Origin: Antennarius striatus
Lineage: Eukaryota > Chordata > Actinopteri > Lophiiformes > Antennariidae
NCBI RefSeq assembly: GCF_040054535.1
Contig: NC_090793.1
Coordinates: 20,114,001 to 20,178,000, forward strand
DNA: 64,000 nucleotides
Direction of reading: 5' to 3'
In this document: positions 22,562 through 35,379 of the stretch, piece after piece
Numbering within the stretch: the stretch's first letter is position 1
Layout of the letters: each line of letters starts with the position of its first letter
Notes under the pieces: generated by a model
The model's database searches: none
What the model saw: only the letters and a program-made list of their open reading frames with translations
Told to the model about the DNA's origin: nothing
Program-made: the position numbers and the translations under genes

Positions 22562-25500
22562 TGAAACAAAGTGGTGAAAAGGGGATTTGATTCATATCCA
22601 CCGTCACCAGTCAGTACATGAAAACCCAACAGGTCCCTTAACTTGGCTCAATTAATAAATTCCAAATTACATGCCCTCAAAGTATTTAGTGATGGATCAA
22701 ATGATCCAAAGTGAAAACAGATCACAGATTTCCTACATTACTGCTTATTTCTAATAATGTCAAACCGATGCAGTTTTGTTATGATCCTCAAAGCTGGCTT
22801 CACACTGCGACAACATACATTACAGTAGATAAATGAACCAATCACCGACAAGATTGATTATGACGTAATTTGCTTCATTGATGATCAATCGGATCATTGA
22901 TAAATAAACAGCTTTATTTGACCTTAAAGCTCCTGAACAGCTGTTCGAGCCTCTGAAGCCACCAGGCTAACGCTAACCTCACCGCAGCATCACCGACCGA
23001 AATAACCCAAAGCCGATTAGCGGACGCGATGATACACGACAGACATACCAGCCTCACACATCTATTAATAGTTTCTGGTAATAAAATAATAATAATAACA
23101 ACAAAAACAATCAATCATAGCTGATATTAAGTATGCAAATTCCTGTTTGATAACTATTTTAAGCTAGCAAACAGTTACTTGACGTTAGCGAAATGATTTA
23201 TCCATTCATTCCAAACATTCCATAACAGCCATCTGTCATTCAGGTAAAGAACCGAACCTTCGCCTGAATTTCTTTTCCGTGGCGGAGGACTGTTGTCTAT
23301 CCCGTCTTCTTGGTCCACAGAGTCCCACGGACCTCCTCTGGCCGGGGGGAGGGAGGCTAAGCTAGGCTGCTTGGGCTCCTCTGACGGGCGCCGCTAGGCT
23401 GGGATGGATGCTGGCTACCTAGCAACGCTAACGCTAATGCTAACTAAACTGAGCTAACTACCTGCTAACACGGAGTATCAGCTAACACGGATGTTTTGAT
23501 CCATATTTATAATAAATTTAACACCGCATGAACTTACCAAAAATTAATGTGCAACGGTCAAGTTCTGATTGTGGTCAGATGACAGGAGGCCTTCGCTCTG
23601 ACCGTCGGTGAGAATGGATGGTGAAACCGCAATGGATGCCGGGATATGGAGTACCAGCTCAGCCAACCAGTACTCAGCTCTCTAATGTAAATTAACCTTA
23701 AAATGTAATGTCCCACAACGCAGCAACTTGGAACAATAGATAAACTGAAATGAAATAAAATAAAATAGTTGGTGTGAGAGAAGAGGATGCAGAAGACAGG
23801 GTTAGATGGAGGACACTGATTGGCTGTGGAGACCCCTGAAGGGAAAAGCCGACAGGAGAAGAAGGAGAAGAGGTGGAACCAAAGAAATAAGTTCATGGAT
23901 GACACAGGTCATATGTTGGAATATTTAAATACTGTATTCAATATATTTCCAGTATTTATGACTTTTTCCCCTCGCTTCACATCCCATTTTGTTTTCAGAT
24001 AAAAGGAATCCAGATAAAACTACATATTTTTCCTGTGCCTACTTCCTTATTAATGTCAGTGAACTACACTGTGTAGTGAACTACACAACTGTCATCCCAG
24101 AACTGTATTTGTCAGAAACACATTTCCACACAACACGGCGGACGCGGGTTCGAGTCCCGCTCTGTGATGAGTTTGCATGCTCTCCCTGTGTCTGCGTGGG
24201 TTCTCTCCGGGTTCTCCGGCTTCCTCCCACCTCCAAAAAAAGCATGCTCGTAGGAATGAGTGTGTGTGTGCATGGTTGTATGTCTTTGTGTGTGGCTCCG
24301 CGGTGCACTGGCGTCGTGCCCAGAGTGTCCCCCGCCTCACGCCCTATGCCGCCGAGATAGGCTCCGGCTCCCCGTGATATAGCAGTGGTAATCTGAAGAT
24401 GACTGACATTTTCCCCATACATTCTTCATGTTCCTGTCTATGTAACACATCCTCCTCCTGCCCCTTTATATTTGATGGTTTTTACACCACCCTCTCCATA
24501 AAATTTCACCACCACATTCAATGCCTCCCTCCTCTGATAATTCACCTCCACGTCTTCATCTCTCCTGAGCTCCTCCTCACCTCGTTCATTCTCTTTCTGC
24601 TTTTGTTCCCTGCCACCACCTCCCACTCCCCCCCCCCACTAAGCTCCACGCTGTCACTACCACAGGAGCTGCCTGACATGCTGTCAGAGCGAGAATGTCA
24701 GAAACAGCAGTAACACCATTTTTCCAGACCTTACATGCACTCAGTCATCATTTACATGCCATTTCCCTGCAAAACTCTCACTAACAAGCCCAAATGTCCT
24801 CTACCCGAGTCCCAGCGTCGCTTCAGCAGTCAGGAAATGAACATATCACACAGAAATCCAATTCTCCATCCAGGTGCTGCTGTTGCTTTTCTGTTCAAAC
24901 AAGCCCAAACCTGCTTCCTCTGATCCGTCTTTCTCAAATAGTGATGCTAGAATCAGTTAGAGTTTCTTATTACTGTCAACTGCACATGAATATTGGAAAA
25001 ATGAGAATAATTGTCATTTTTATATGTTATAAATGTGAGACTAAGTCAACAGTAAAATGAACAGAAACACCAGTTTGCTTTTTAACACATTTTACAACCA
25101 ATTGCATGAAAGTAAAGATATTTTTAGCTTTAAATATCTACCAGATAAGGAACTCATTTACTTGAGGTTATTTAGGTAATTTGATTTTCAAGGGACAACA
25201 GGTCTTTCTCATAATAAACCTACGTTAAATGCTTATCCATCACTTGTGAGACGAAACCCAAATTGATTTAGAGGTAATATTGGTTGAATCTTGTTAACTA
25301 GTCACAGAGCTTACCTAAGTAGAACAATACTTATTGTTATTACTGATCATCTTGCTGTAACAATAAACCTTGTCTTTCTGTTCTTCTTCTGAGTGCAGTT
25401 TCCACAGTGGCCACTAGGTGTCAGTAGTGCATCAGCTGAGGGAAACATTTCCAATCCGCCTCCAGCAAGACGGATGATGTCGTTCAGTTTGTGAGTTACT

Positions 25501-25879
25501 GCTCCAGCTGAAGAATTCCCATGATTTTTACCTAATACGATTTTTCATTTAGTAGCAGCACTTCCTGTGCGCCCATATCCACATATTTAACGATATTAAT
25601 CATATGTAAATTCACACCACACAGCAATCCTGCAGCCATGTGCCTTTTTAGTAGTAAAGAACCATAAATAAAAAGTTTACATTCTATAACGTCTGTTTCA
25701 TGCATTTCCCCTCTGATGGTTTCCATGCTGCACCAGACTTCACCTCCTGCAGAAACTGATCCTTTGCATCCGTCAGGTACGACTGAGGTGACATTTTGAG
25801 AGGAACCACCAGCATCTGTACGGCCAGTCCTTGTGCAATGGCTTGCTTTGCCAAATAATTGCTTTTGAATCATGCACTC
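22562..25879. other. Intergenic between ro60 and rgs2
   Basis: Includes the likely ro60 promoter and first exon (about 23220-23480, CpG-enriched) and the SINE at 24129-24394. It is otherwise AT-rich with no recognisable exon. uchl5, which lies here in human, was not found. Confidence 0.6.
24129..24394 (+). mobile_element. 5'-truncated tRNA-derived SINE
   Basis: Close match to the SINE at 13954-14313, starting inside its head (AACACGGCGGACGCGGG) with the B box GGTTCGAGTCC but without the A box. It has an internal deletion after the CCACCTCCAAAA stretch. No clear target-site duplication. Confidence 0.85.
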
Positions 25880-27187
25880 TTAGGTCCCCGGTGACTTCTG
25901 TTTCAAGGCCTTGCTGTGCTTCCAGGAGGTGTGAAACAGGACTTTGTAGTGCTCAGAGTGAATGAAGCGTGGGAAGGAGTCATTCTCCATCAGGCTGTAG
26001 ATTTTGCTCTGCGCCACAGCAAAACACAACGGACCGGGTCGATGAAGACTCCGTCTTATGTCCTCTATTGTGTTGAAATCTAAGTTTACCTGCAAAATCA
26101 TTAGCAATACACAACTATTAACAGCAGGAAACACCATGGATCCCTCACTACGAGCACATCATTAAAGGAGGAGAAGGTCTGGGAGAAGTTATTTATCCCT
26201 GTTAATGTTATTTGTTTTGCACATTTAATGAAACATGAAAATTTCAGCATAAATAAATTTAATATTCAAATTATAAAACAACGTTCCTACAAAGCAAAAG
26301 GCACAAATTCAGTCCTGTTTGATGTGTTTTTAAAATTTTCTGTGAAAAAAATTTTGAATCATAGATTTGCAAAATCAACCACAAGAATGACAGTTGTTAT
26401 ATGTAACCATGGAAACGGGAAAAAACAATGACAATAACTAATTAGAAATGTGAATTTAGATTTTGGCACAATCTGTTGCACAAAACCTTTCAAACATCTG
26501 GCAGAAACTTTTACCTGGTTGGGAGCGTCGGCCTTGATGAACTCCTCATAGATTCGCGTGGCGCTCCCCATCAGCTCCTCTTCGCTGCTGAAGGTTCTAA
26601 ACTCTTCACAGGCGAACCAGAAGTCCAGATTTTCCTCACAGAATTCCGATTTCAGAAACTCCCGAAATACTGTCTGTCCACCTTTATTTGTGTAAAAAAA
26701 AAAGCAGATTTAATCATCACAAAACCACTTTGTTAGTTGTTAATTGCTTACAAGGGGATTCAAATTACTCTGCTGGGAAAGAAGTGTCTCCAGAGTTTCC
26801 TCCAGTTTCGCTTCATCTGTTTCCTGCCTGCAGATGGAAGAATAAGAAGATTTATATGCAACATATTTTTTAAAAAAAAACAGAATTCAACAATAACATG
26901 CATGTTTCAATAAAAACACCTGTTGCTTTTCCTCCAAAGCGCCGAACTCTGCATGAATTTATTGATTTTGGACTTCCATGCTTTACGTCTAAAGAGAGAA
27001 AAACAGTTAAAAAAGATTTGCATTTCATTTGTATTCCAAGGTTAAGTCACCGCAAATGACCCCTGTGTACTTACAGTGTCTTTGTGTCCTGGAGGTCCAG
27101 AGATGCTTCAGAGAAGCTCTGCATCATTAAATCTGAATCAGCTCCAGTTTGAACTCCAGTATCTCCTGGGATGCTGATCTTCTGCAT
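25880..27187 (-). CDS. rgs2: Regulator of G-protein signalling 2 (divergent)
   Basis: Five coding exons: 27075-27187, 26920-26988, 26769-26827, 26515-26681, 25880-26089. They total 618 nt, giving 205 aa (human RGS2 211). The N-terminal basic amphipathic helix TKTLRKAWKSKINKFMQ (from about residue 35) aligns with human KRTLLKDWKTRLSYFLQ, the membrane-targeting helix of RGS2. The RGS domain runs about 66-186, with FLKSEFCEEN (Cys95, RGS2-type) and IYSLMENDSFPRF. It should speed GTP hydrolysis on G-alpha subunits. It is the first RGS gene beside ro60, as RGS2 is in human (with UCHL5 between). The sequence is quite divergent, so the assignment rests on synteny plus the N-terminal helix and the Cys. 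Start chosen as the only ATG heading an open first exon with a good donor. Confidence 0.75.
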
Positions 27188-30100
27188 CCTCACGGCTCAC
27201 GCCTGGATCCCGTCTGACCGTTTCCACTGGAGATGGTGCCAACAGGAGTGGACTGAGATCAACACGTCACATTTCTCTTAGAGCTACCGGTCCCAGACAC
27301 CCCCCCCCACCGCCCCACCCCCCGCCTGCCTTCCACCCTTTGGCCTTCCTATTTTTAACCTCTGTTGACACACAGCCTGATTGTTCAGTGATTAGGAGCC
27401 ACATGAACACTGGATTTACGTCACGCCTTGACAGCCCCCCCCATCTCATTCCCCACGCTGAATGGAATCCAGTCTGTAAACTATTTATCTGAACATTCAA
27501 GTCGGTTCTATTCTTACTCCGGGGGGGGGGGGGGGGGGGGGCACCGTGTCATGAGGGATTGTTTTCTCAGCACTTCTTCTTTTATGACGCCGTTCCTCCT
27601 GACCGCCCCTCCCTCCCTCCTCTGTGACGTTAAATGGAGCTGACAGCGTTTCAATAAGGAGACACGAGCGAACCAAACAAAGAAAGTTGGTCATTACAAC
27701 TTATAATGAGAGATAATGAAGGCATCTGATACGCAATAATTAGTCTCACAGATGAGGACAGCGAGATAAATCCAGCCCCTGAAGGCAACACGCTGGTGGC
27801 GGCGGTGGCCGATGAGTCTTCACAGACCAACGAGGCTAATGAAATGATGAAGCTGGTGAAGAGGAGGTGTCGGTTTATTTAAAAAGACAGCAGAAACATT
27901 AGGAAGTGTCGCCGGGTTGCAGGACGGACGATGACATCACAGCTGATGGTCGCAAACAATGAACAGGAAACCGAGGAGGAGAATGTGTGTGAGGTGTGAC
28001 AGGATGGAAGGAGTGATAAAATATTACATAAGTGTGCAAAAAAAAACTAGCAAAAAAAAAACTAACTGGTCCCAGCATAACTGAATTACAGCAGTAAAAA
28101 TTTGGGATTAATTCAAACTGGAATTCTGGGGCGCTGCCCATCACCCCACCATTGCTCCATTAAATGTATGTCTACAGGACCTGTATGTGTGTGTGTGTGT
28201 GTGTGTGTTTTTAAATCTTAAATCTTATGACAATTAAATAGTTTGAAAGTATCATTTATGAAGATAGTTTAAATGCATTTGAAAGAATATTCTGTTTAAA
28301 ATATTATGATTAAAAGATTGCTTGCATAAAAAAACTCCTTTTTATTGCCTTATGAGTCGTCCATTCATCAGAACGTTGGGGGTCCGACTGTCGGTCCCTG
28401 CGGTCGACACGACGACGGAAGTCCAGTTCATTTCTCCACAGGGAAGCGAACCAATACGATTTTAAAATACTCACTCTCTTCGGATTTTGATCAGATTAAA
28501 TGGAGATCAAAAGAAAATTTCATGATCTTAATCCAATTATTTTAATCTGGGATCATTTTCTAATGCGTTTATCAAAACCGCTGGAATTTTAATGTGAGCT
28601 ATTGAACAGTATATAACTGAGGTGAGAAACCAAACAGACTCGTGTAGATGTGAACACGTGGTTCACAGGATTAGACCAGGAAGCGTCAAACAGGAAGTAG
28701 CCGCTAGAGGAACATCCGCATCATGAGCATTTAAAATGTGATAACATGTACTCTGAATAGGAGAAAGCGTTATCTAGTGACAGGAGACATTAGTGTAAAG
28801 CAGAGTTATTCCTGTGTGGAGAGAAACATGTACACGACTTGATGAGTTCATGTTTTAACAAGGTGCTCATTTCATTATTAGGGAATCAAGAGGAAGCCAG
28901 ACAGAGGTTCTGGGTGTTTTTACACGATTGTTGGACGGTTATCAACCAAAACCGGTCGATCGATCTCATACAGGCCGCAGACGAGCAGAAAAGCAAAATA
29001 TTTAATGTACCAACAAAACCCAGAGTAGGTCAGCGTCATGTTGGATCAGTGCCCTTGTTATTTAAAGCCCTTGTTCAAACTCATGAGGATAAATCCAACC
29101 GTCTTTAGAACACTCAGAGATTTAACTCCAGAAGCTCCACCCGGCTGACATTTTTGTCTTTTATTGAAATATCATGAGTAATATTTGATCACTATTTGTG
29201 TCGGTCACCAGGTGTGAAGCGCTTGTGTGTTCAGACGCTCACAATCATTCTGTGGTGACCTCACTACGCACCAATTTGCTTCCCAGCTGATGCCCTTTTC
29301 TTTGTTTTATAACTGCACGTTTGACTGAAGCAGATTTTTATCTGGAGGACATTTTCCACATTTTTTCTGAACTGGAGCTGAAACAAAACCTCCTTTGTTG
29401 GAGTCGCCGAGCGGCGCGGCACAGACATCCAGCTGAATAAAGGGCCGTGTGGTTTCAAAGGCATGACTTGTGTCTCATGACACGCGTTCCGCACAGAGGA
29501 CGCCAGTGTTCTCCATCAGCTATTCTCAGACACACACGGTCATCAACAACTCACATTTCCCGTTGTAAATTAAATCTTATTTTAGTTGCTTTTATAGCCT
29601 CCTCTGATCTTCTGTCAAATGACTGAGTTATATTTAAACGCTGCATTCGAGAAAATGAGAGGATGCTCAAATCCTACTGACAGCTTTTCTGGCCTAAATA
29701 CAAATTCACTGCAGTGACTCTGAAATGAAGATTTAATTCTTTTGTCTCCAAAAGAGACATTATTACTGTGCAGATCGGTTGCGTACGTGCGTGTGTGTGT
29801 GTGTGTGTGTGTGTGTTCTCATGCAAACACTATGATGTAAGAGAGGGATTGAAAGAGGAAGTGGCTTCAACGCTTCTAACGAGCGATACTGGATGGGTTC
29901 TGTCCTTTTTGCTGTTTTTTTTTGTGATAAACCAGCGAGCGCCGGTTCACGCCTGATTGTCAGGCTGATAAACGTCACACGGAATGTTAAAAGCGTTGCT
30001 GGCGGAGAGAAGTGCTTGAGACGCACTCACAATCATGAAAGGCCCGTCGCACATAGAGGCTGATGTAAGAGCAGATCCGCCATCGCTGGGAGCTTTTGTG

Positions 30101-30560
30101 AGTGTCTTTAGCATCACTTCAGACACCAGACACAGTTTAAACCCACAGCACATCATTTTAGATTAACCTTGTTAACTGTTAACCAGTTAAATTCGCCCAT
30201 TTGCTTCCCTGTCAGGCTGTAGGTTGGACCCGTTGACCTGAATCATCTTCTGGATCCAGACTTTTAAAAAAAAAGAGTTTGTTTTTTGATTGTTTCTTCA
30301 TAGATAACACCTAACATGGGATGACACGACACATGAGATGAACCAACCAATAAAAAAGGCCCGGCTCAAATCTTATTCTAGTTTTCTTACAGATGTTTAA
30401 TTCAGATCAAATTGCAGCTCAGTCCTTCAAAATGTAATTATTTATATCCCAAAAAGTACTGAAATATGAATAATATTAAACTAATGATGATGGATGGATG
30501 GATGGATGGATGGATGATGGATGGATGGATGGATGGATGGATGGATGGATGGATGGATGG

Positions 30561-30595
<35 letters not shown>

Positions 30596-31129
30596 ATGGA
30601 TGGATGGATGGATGGATGATGGATTGATGCATGGTTGGGTGGATGGATGATAGATGGATGGATGGATGAATGAATGAATGATGGATGGATGGATGGATTG
30701 GTGAATGGAAGGATGGATGATGGATGGATGAATGGATGATGGATGGATGATAATGACATTAATGTGATTCCACATACTGTTGCTTTCAGGTACAAAAACA
30801 TGGTGGGACAATTCCCCTTCCTTTATGGATGTTTTGTAGTTAGTTTATTAAATATGTACAAATCCATCTTAAACGGACATTTAAACATATAACTTAGATT
30901 AATTTAGAGGCAACATTAGGATTATGTGTCAGTAATATTGTGAAGTGACTCCTGAAGGTAAAATCTGAGGAGCACCTCTCTGTCCTAGTACATCAGCTGG
31001 ACTGGAACCAACCACCTTCAGTGTTTGGCGTTCCCATGGTAACACAATCCCATCTCCAGCTCCTCTTGAGAAGTCCAGCGTTTGGCTCAGCTTTGCAGTC
31101 CAGTTGGTTAAACAACATGCGTTCTTTCT
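27188..31129. other. Intergenic between rgs2 and rgs13
   Basis: Holds a 20-nt G run near 27522-27541, GT tracts at 28187-28209 and 29789-29815, and the GGAT microsatellite at 30484-30755. No coding exon recognised. Confidence 0.6.
30484..30755. repeat. (GGAT)n / (ATGG)n microsatellite
   Basis: About 270 bp of GGAT units with occasional phase slips and variants (GAAT, GATT). Long ORFs through it on the minus strand (Ile-His-Pro-Ser repeats) are a by-product of the unit, not a gene. Confidence 0.95.
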
Positions 31130-32238
31130 CTACAGATCCACAGATTCTGCGTCCAGCAGAGCCTGGTAGAAGTTGGACCTGAGGAACCGTGGGTAGGAGT
31201 CCCTCTCCATCAGGCTGTAGACGATCCTCTGGGCGTCGTCGAAGCACACGGCGGTGGGCGTCTTCACGTTCCGCCTGATTGAGTCTCTGGTCTTGTGATC
31301 AATGTTGATCTGGAAGCAGTAAAGAACAAATAATGAGGAAAAAAAAATCCAGAAGAAGTGGATACGGACGAGTGTGTCTCCAGTAGGTGTTGACCTCTCT
31401 TGCAGCCTCGGGCTGAACGTAGCGCTTGAAGATGGTTCTGGCCCTGGAGGACATCCTGAACGACGACCTGATCTTCTTGTAGTCCTCACACACCAGCCAG
31501 AACTCAATGTTTTCATCGCTGAACTCGGACTTGAGGAAGGCCTGGAATATCTGCGTGCCACCTGGACAGAGAGGGCAGAGTTAGCCGAAGTTCAGGGAGA
31601 ACCTGGACTATGAACCTCAAGCATGAGGCTAGCATCTTTAGCGTCTTACATTTAGACGACAGGAGTCTCTCAAGCGAGTGCGACCACTGGGACATCTCCT
31701 CGAAACTCAGCCTGAAAAAAGAAGGGTGGTCCGTCACCTGAGCTGCACATCAACGGGTTCAGGTTCCAGGAGACATTTCCTGTTTGACTTACCCTTTGGT
31801 GTCCGGACCTTCACACGATCTAAACTGACACTTCAAGATTCCTCCCCTAAATAAACAAAAAACACAAAGGTTGATTCAAATTAAACTTCAACTTCCAGTT
31901 GGACAGTCTCACTCCAACTTCTAGTTGGACAGTCTCACTCCAACTTCTAGTTGGACAGTCTCACTCCAACTTCTAGTTGGACAGTCTCACTCCAACTTCT
32001 AGTTGGACAGTCTCACTCCAACTTCTAGTCTAACAGAAACTAGAGGTTGGAGTGAGACTGTCCACCCCAACTAGGAGTTGGAGTGAGAGTGTCCAACTTC
32101 TAGTTAGACAGTCTCTCTAGTTGGACAGTCTCAGCTGTTGTGATCAGACTGTTACCGTTTCGCCGGCCTCTTCTGATTGCCGGCATCCTTTTTGAGGCAC
32201 TGCAGTTCCCTCAGAGGTGATTGGACCAAACTTGGCAT
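31130..32238 (-). CDS. rgs13: Regulator of G-protein signalling 13-like
   Basis: Five coding exons: 32156-32238, 31793-31846, 31650-31711, 31395-31561, 31130-31309. They total 546 nt, giving 181 aa. An upstream in-frame ATG at 32262 would add 8 residues; the inner MPSLVQ start fits the short R4-family N-terminus better. The RGS domain (about 53-176) carries SDENIEFW with Asp where most relatives have Glu, plus RMSSRARTIFKRYVQP and REINIDHKTR. These match human RGS13 (SDENIQFW, RISRAKKLYKIYIQP, REINIDSSTR) better than RGS1. RGS13 restrains Gi/Gq signalling in immune cells in mammals. The gene follows rgs2 in the same order as human. Intron 1 holds an unusual minisatellite. Confidence 0.75.
31889..32130. 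repeat. 26-bp minisatellite with inverted units, rgs13 intron 1
   Basis: Five full direct units of 26 bp (CAACTTCTAGTTGGACAGTC then TCACTC) at 31889-32018 and a partial unit are followed by two units in reverse orientation near 32045-32093 and then partial forward units. The unit itself is not palindromic, so the array can fold into a long hairpin. Confidence 0.9.
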
Positions 32239-32262
32239 GTCTTTACCGCTGTGTTCGCGCAT

Positions 32263-32924
32263 CGACGTGGGTCGCGACGCTCTTCTGTGTGTTTGCTGAA
32301 CCTGCTGCGATTCAACTTTTATATGAACGCCAGGCATCTGAAGTACGGTTGGTGAGAAGCGTCACAACATCCGTCACACTTAACCACAGAGAGAGGAAGT
32401 TGTGTATGACACTGTGAACACCGACTGTTTGCTTCTGGGGAGGCACATGTAGCTGTGGAAAGTTCTGCAGCAGATGTTCTATGATAAACCAGTCACATTC
32501 ACAGTTTTGTGACGACAATTTTTTTTGTTGTGGAATTATTGTGATGTCTTTACCTGGTTTGAACATTAGCTGCAGGCAGTTAAAGGTCAGCTAAACTACA
32601 ATAATAGACAGTTTTTGTTGGGGGGGGAAATGTGCATATTTGTTTGCCAAGAGTCAATATTAGCATCACGACTTTTCACCAGTAATAACATGATGCTAAC
32701 ATTAATATTAAACCAATACTTGATTGTGTACAAGGGCAATTCAATCATATTAGCTCAGCTGGAATCTCTTGTATTATTATTATAAACTCTTAAACAAGTT
32801 GATCGGTTTTGCAGCGATCAATCGATAATTCTCCACTGAGCTGTCATCTGATTGGAGAGCACTTCCTCTTTGTTTTGAATGTCAGACTTGTGACTCTAAA
32901 AGACGGCGGCTCAGCAGAAGAAGA

Positions 32925-32983
<59 letters not shown>

Positions 32984-35379
32984 TCGGGTCTTACTCATCC
33001 AGGTCATGCTAATCTGAAAAGACTGAATGGAAAAACTCTGAAGCCGCTTCATCCGAGACTCTTGAGGAGGAAACATCATGAAACTAAAAAGAGATGACCA
33101 TGACTTTCTGTTCAGCCTCTGAGGAACAGATGTGATCTACAGCCGGTTCGCTTCATCGGTCATGTTGAACACTTGTCGCACAATAAATCTGTTGACTCCT
33201 GCATAAAAATGCTCCACTGTTGAGTTTCCTTTTTTTTTTTCAATCCATATTTCTACCTCCATTTTTTCTTAACATGAACTGTTTTCCAGGAGATCTAACA
33301 GGTCATTTTCCAGAAGACTCTATTTTTGCAATTTTCTTTCCATTATTTGACTCCTGACTGAACAGGAAATGCAGGAGGAAACAGGGAAGGGGATGAATGA
33401 AACTCACGCCGCCCACAGATCATCCATGGTTCACTGCGGTTACGTCAGGTTTCCACTTCACGCGGTGATGAAGCTTCAGTAATGTCACTCCTGTGTCACA
33501 GTGGTAAAATACAATTTTTAAATTATCTGTATAACAGAACTCAGTAAAGCTGGATCCAATCCCTTTGTCACCTTTCCTTTAGTTGCGTAAATACCCGTAA
33601 AAAAGTTCCTCGTTGAATGATAATAGAAACACTTTAACCTTTAATCTGGACGTTCCGCTGGAGAACAGAAAAGTTCCTTTGTTTTGTCAGTTCCATAAAT
33701 GTTCATTCCGAGTTTCACGTGGAAATTTCCCCTAAAATATTTTTTCTGCCTGATAATGAAATGTTCTCCAAAACCCTCCGTTAGATTCCACGTCTCCATC
33801 AAAAATATTAAGGACTCTGCTTGATTATTTGATAATCTCATGAAGTAAAACACATTTTTGAATTGAATGCATATGTAATAACCTTAATTTTACTTTATTC
33901 TGACGTACATAATCTTGCTGCCTGATGAATGCCTCCTCCTCTCCAGCAGCTCTCCGGTCTCGACCAGCTGACTCTGGAGGTAAAGCTTTCGACCCAAAGG
34001 GAGGTGTTGTGTTCTAATGTCTGTGTTGGTCCTAGACAGGATGTTTGGAGAGCACACGACGTGACGTACGCTGATATCTCTGCTACTTTAATCAGTTGCA
34101 GCATCCATGGGTTTCGTTGTTGTCTCTCTGAATATCGTGGCTTCAATCTGTACTGTTGTCTCCTTTATTTCCTGTTGCTCGTGTGTTTTGCAAATTGCAC
34201 CACTGAGTTTATTTGCTGCTTTAAACATCTGCGGAATATGATTGGTCAGTATCTCCAGTCCTGTCCCAACACAACGTTGTTGTAACCATGGGTTGTCTAA
34301 ACTAGAGGAAGTTGTGGTGAGCTGTCTGCACAAGGCTGAGGTTAAAATAATCACATGGAGAAACTACGTCTACTTATACTTTCCAAACCACCAAGAACAC
34401 CACACAATGAACACACACATTCAGATGACTGTAGCATTAGCATTTTATGCTAAACTCTGAAGCAGCAGAACCTCATTAGGATATGAACTTTATGACTTAA
34501 ATTTAAGTCATAATGCTCCCGACTTAAAATTACAAAAAAACTGATCCAACTTGGAGTCTCAAATTAAGTTAAAACTGGTCTGTTTTACGAATTACTTAAA
34601 AGTTCTGCATTGTTAGAAGCATATCAGATTCAAATAGTAGATTTTTTACCCATCATACGTTTTCATGATGAATAAATGACGTGAATTCATTTGAATCGCC
34701 GATCCAGATTAACCCGTTCAGGCTAATCTGACTCCAGATTGAGGAGATCGTTTTCGTTCCTCTTTTATTTTTAATCTACCTGCAGCTGTGATGCGTGAGA
34801 AACACGCCAACCATCGCCAGGGAACACGTGATGTAATTTCTGCCGTTTCTTCTCAGTTGGGTCGTCCTGCTTGTCGAATGACGCTTGAAGATCTCTGTTG
34901 CCACCTGGTGCTTCTTCTAAACAATGACTGCATTACAGGCTTTTCCGACTCCATTGGAGCTAGTTTGCATGGCACTCAAACAGACCACACCCAGCTAACA
35001 CAACAACTTTCGTTAAAAACCAAAATAAAGACAGACTTAACAAGAGAGTCACATTTTATTTATTGAAAGTTGAATATTTCAGGATTCCTACGGGAATAAT
35101 CCATTAGATTAAGTGTACTTTACAGTAAAGACACTCATTTCATTACGGATGACAGAAAGAAGAATGATGTGCACAAACCCTGAAACTATTTCATCCTTAG
35201 CGTGATGAAAGAGATGACGTGTAATTCTCTATTGAATCACACAGGTGGAGAAAAGCTATCTCTGCTACAAGATCCTGATGGTATGCCATGAACCCGTCAT
35301 GCATACTGAAAAGAAAGAGCGCTACAGCAGATCAGATTCGGAGAGGAGATTCTCTAGAGCCTCTTCGGTTTTATTGGAG
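32263..35379. other. Intergenic between rgs13 and rgs21
   Basis: Includes a GT tract at 32930-32984 and a 22-bp perfect palindrome at 34491-34512. I looked for rgs1 here, its human position, and found no RGS-box exon. Confidence 0.6.
34491..34512. repeat. 22-bp perfect palindrome
   Basis: Arms TATGACTTAAA and TTTAAGTCATA meet without a spacer. The site is AT-rich and isolated. Confidence 0.9.

Noticed and set aside
21914-22564. 216-aa plus-strand ORF over ro60 exon 1
   Set aside because: Antisense shadow of the ro60 first coding exon. No independent support.
30438-30811. Minus-strand ORFs made of Ile-His-Pro-Ser repeats
   Set aside because: Direct translation of the GGAT microsatellite.
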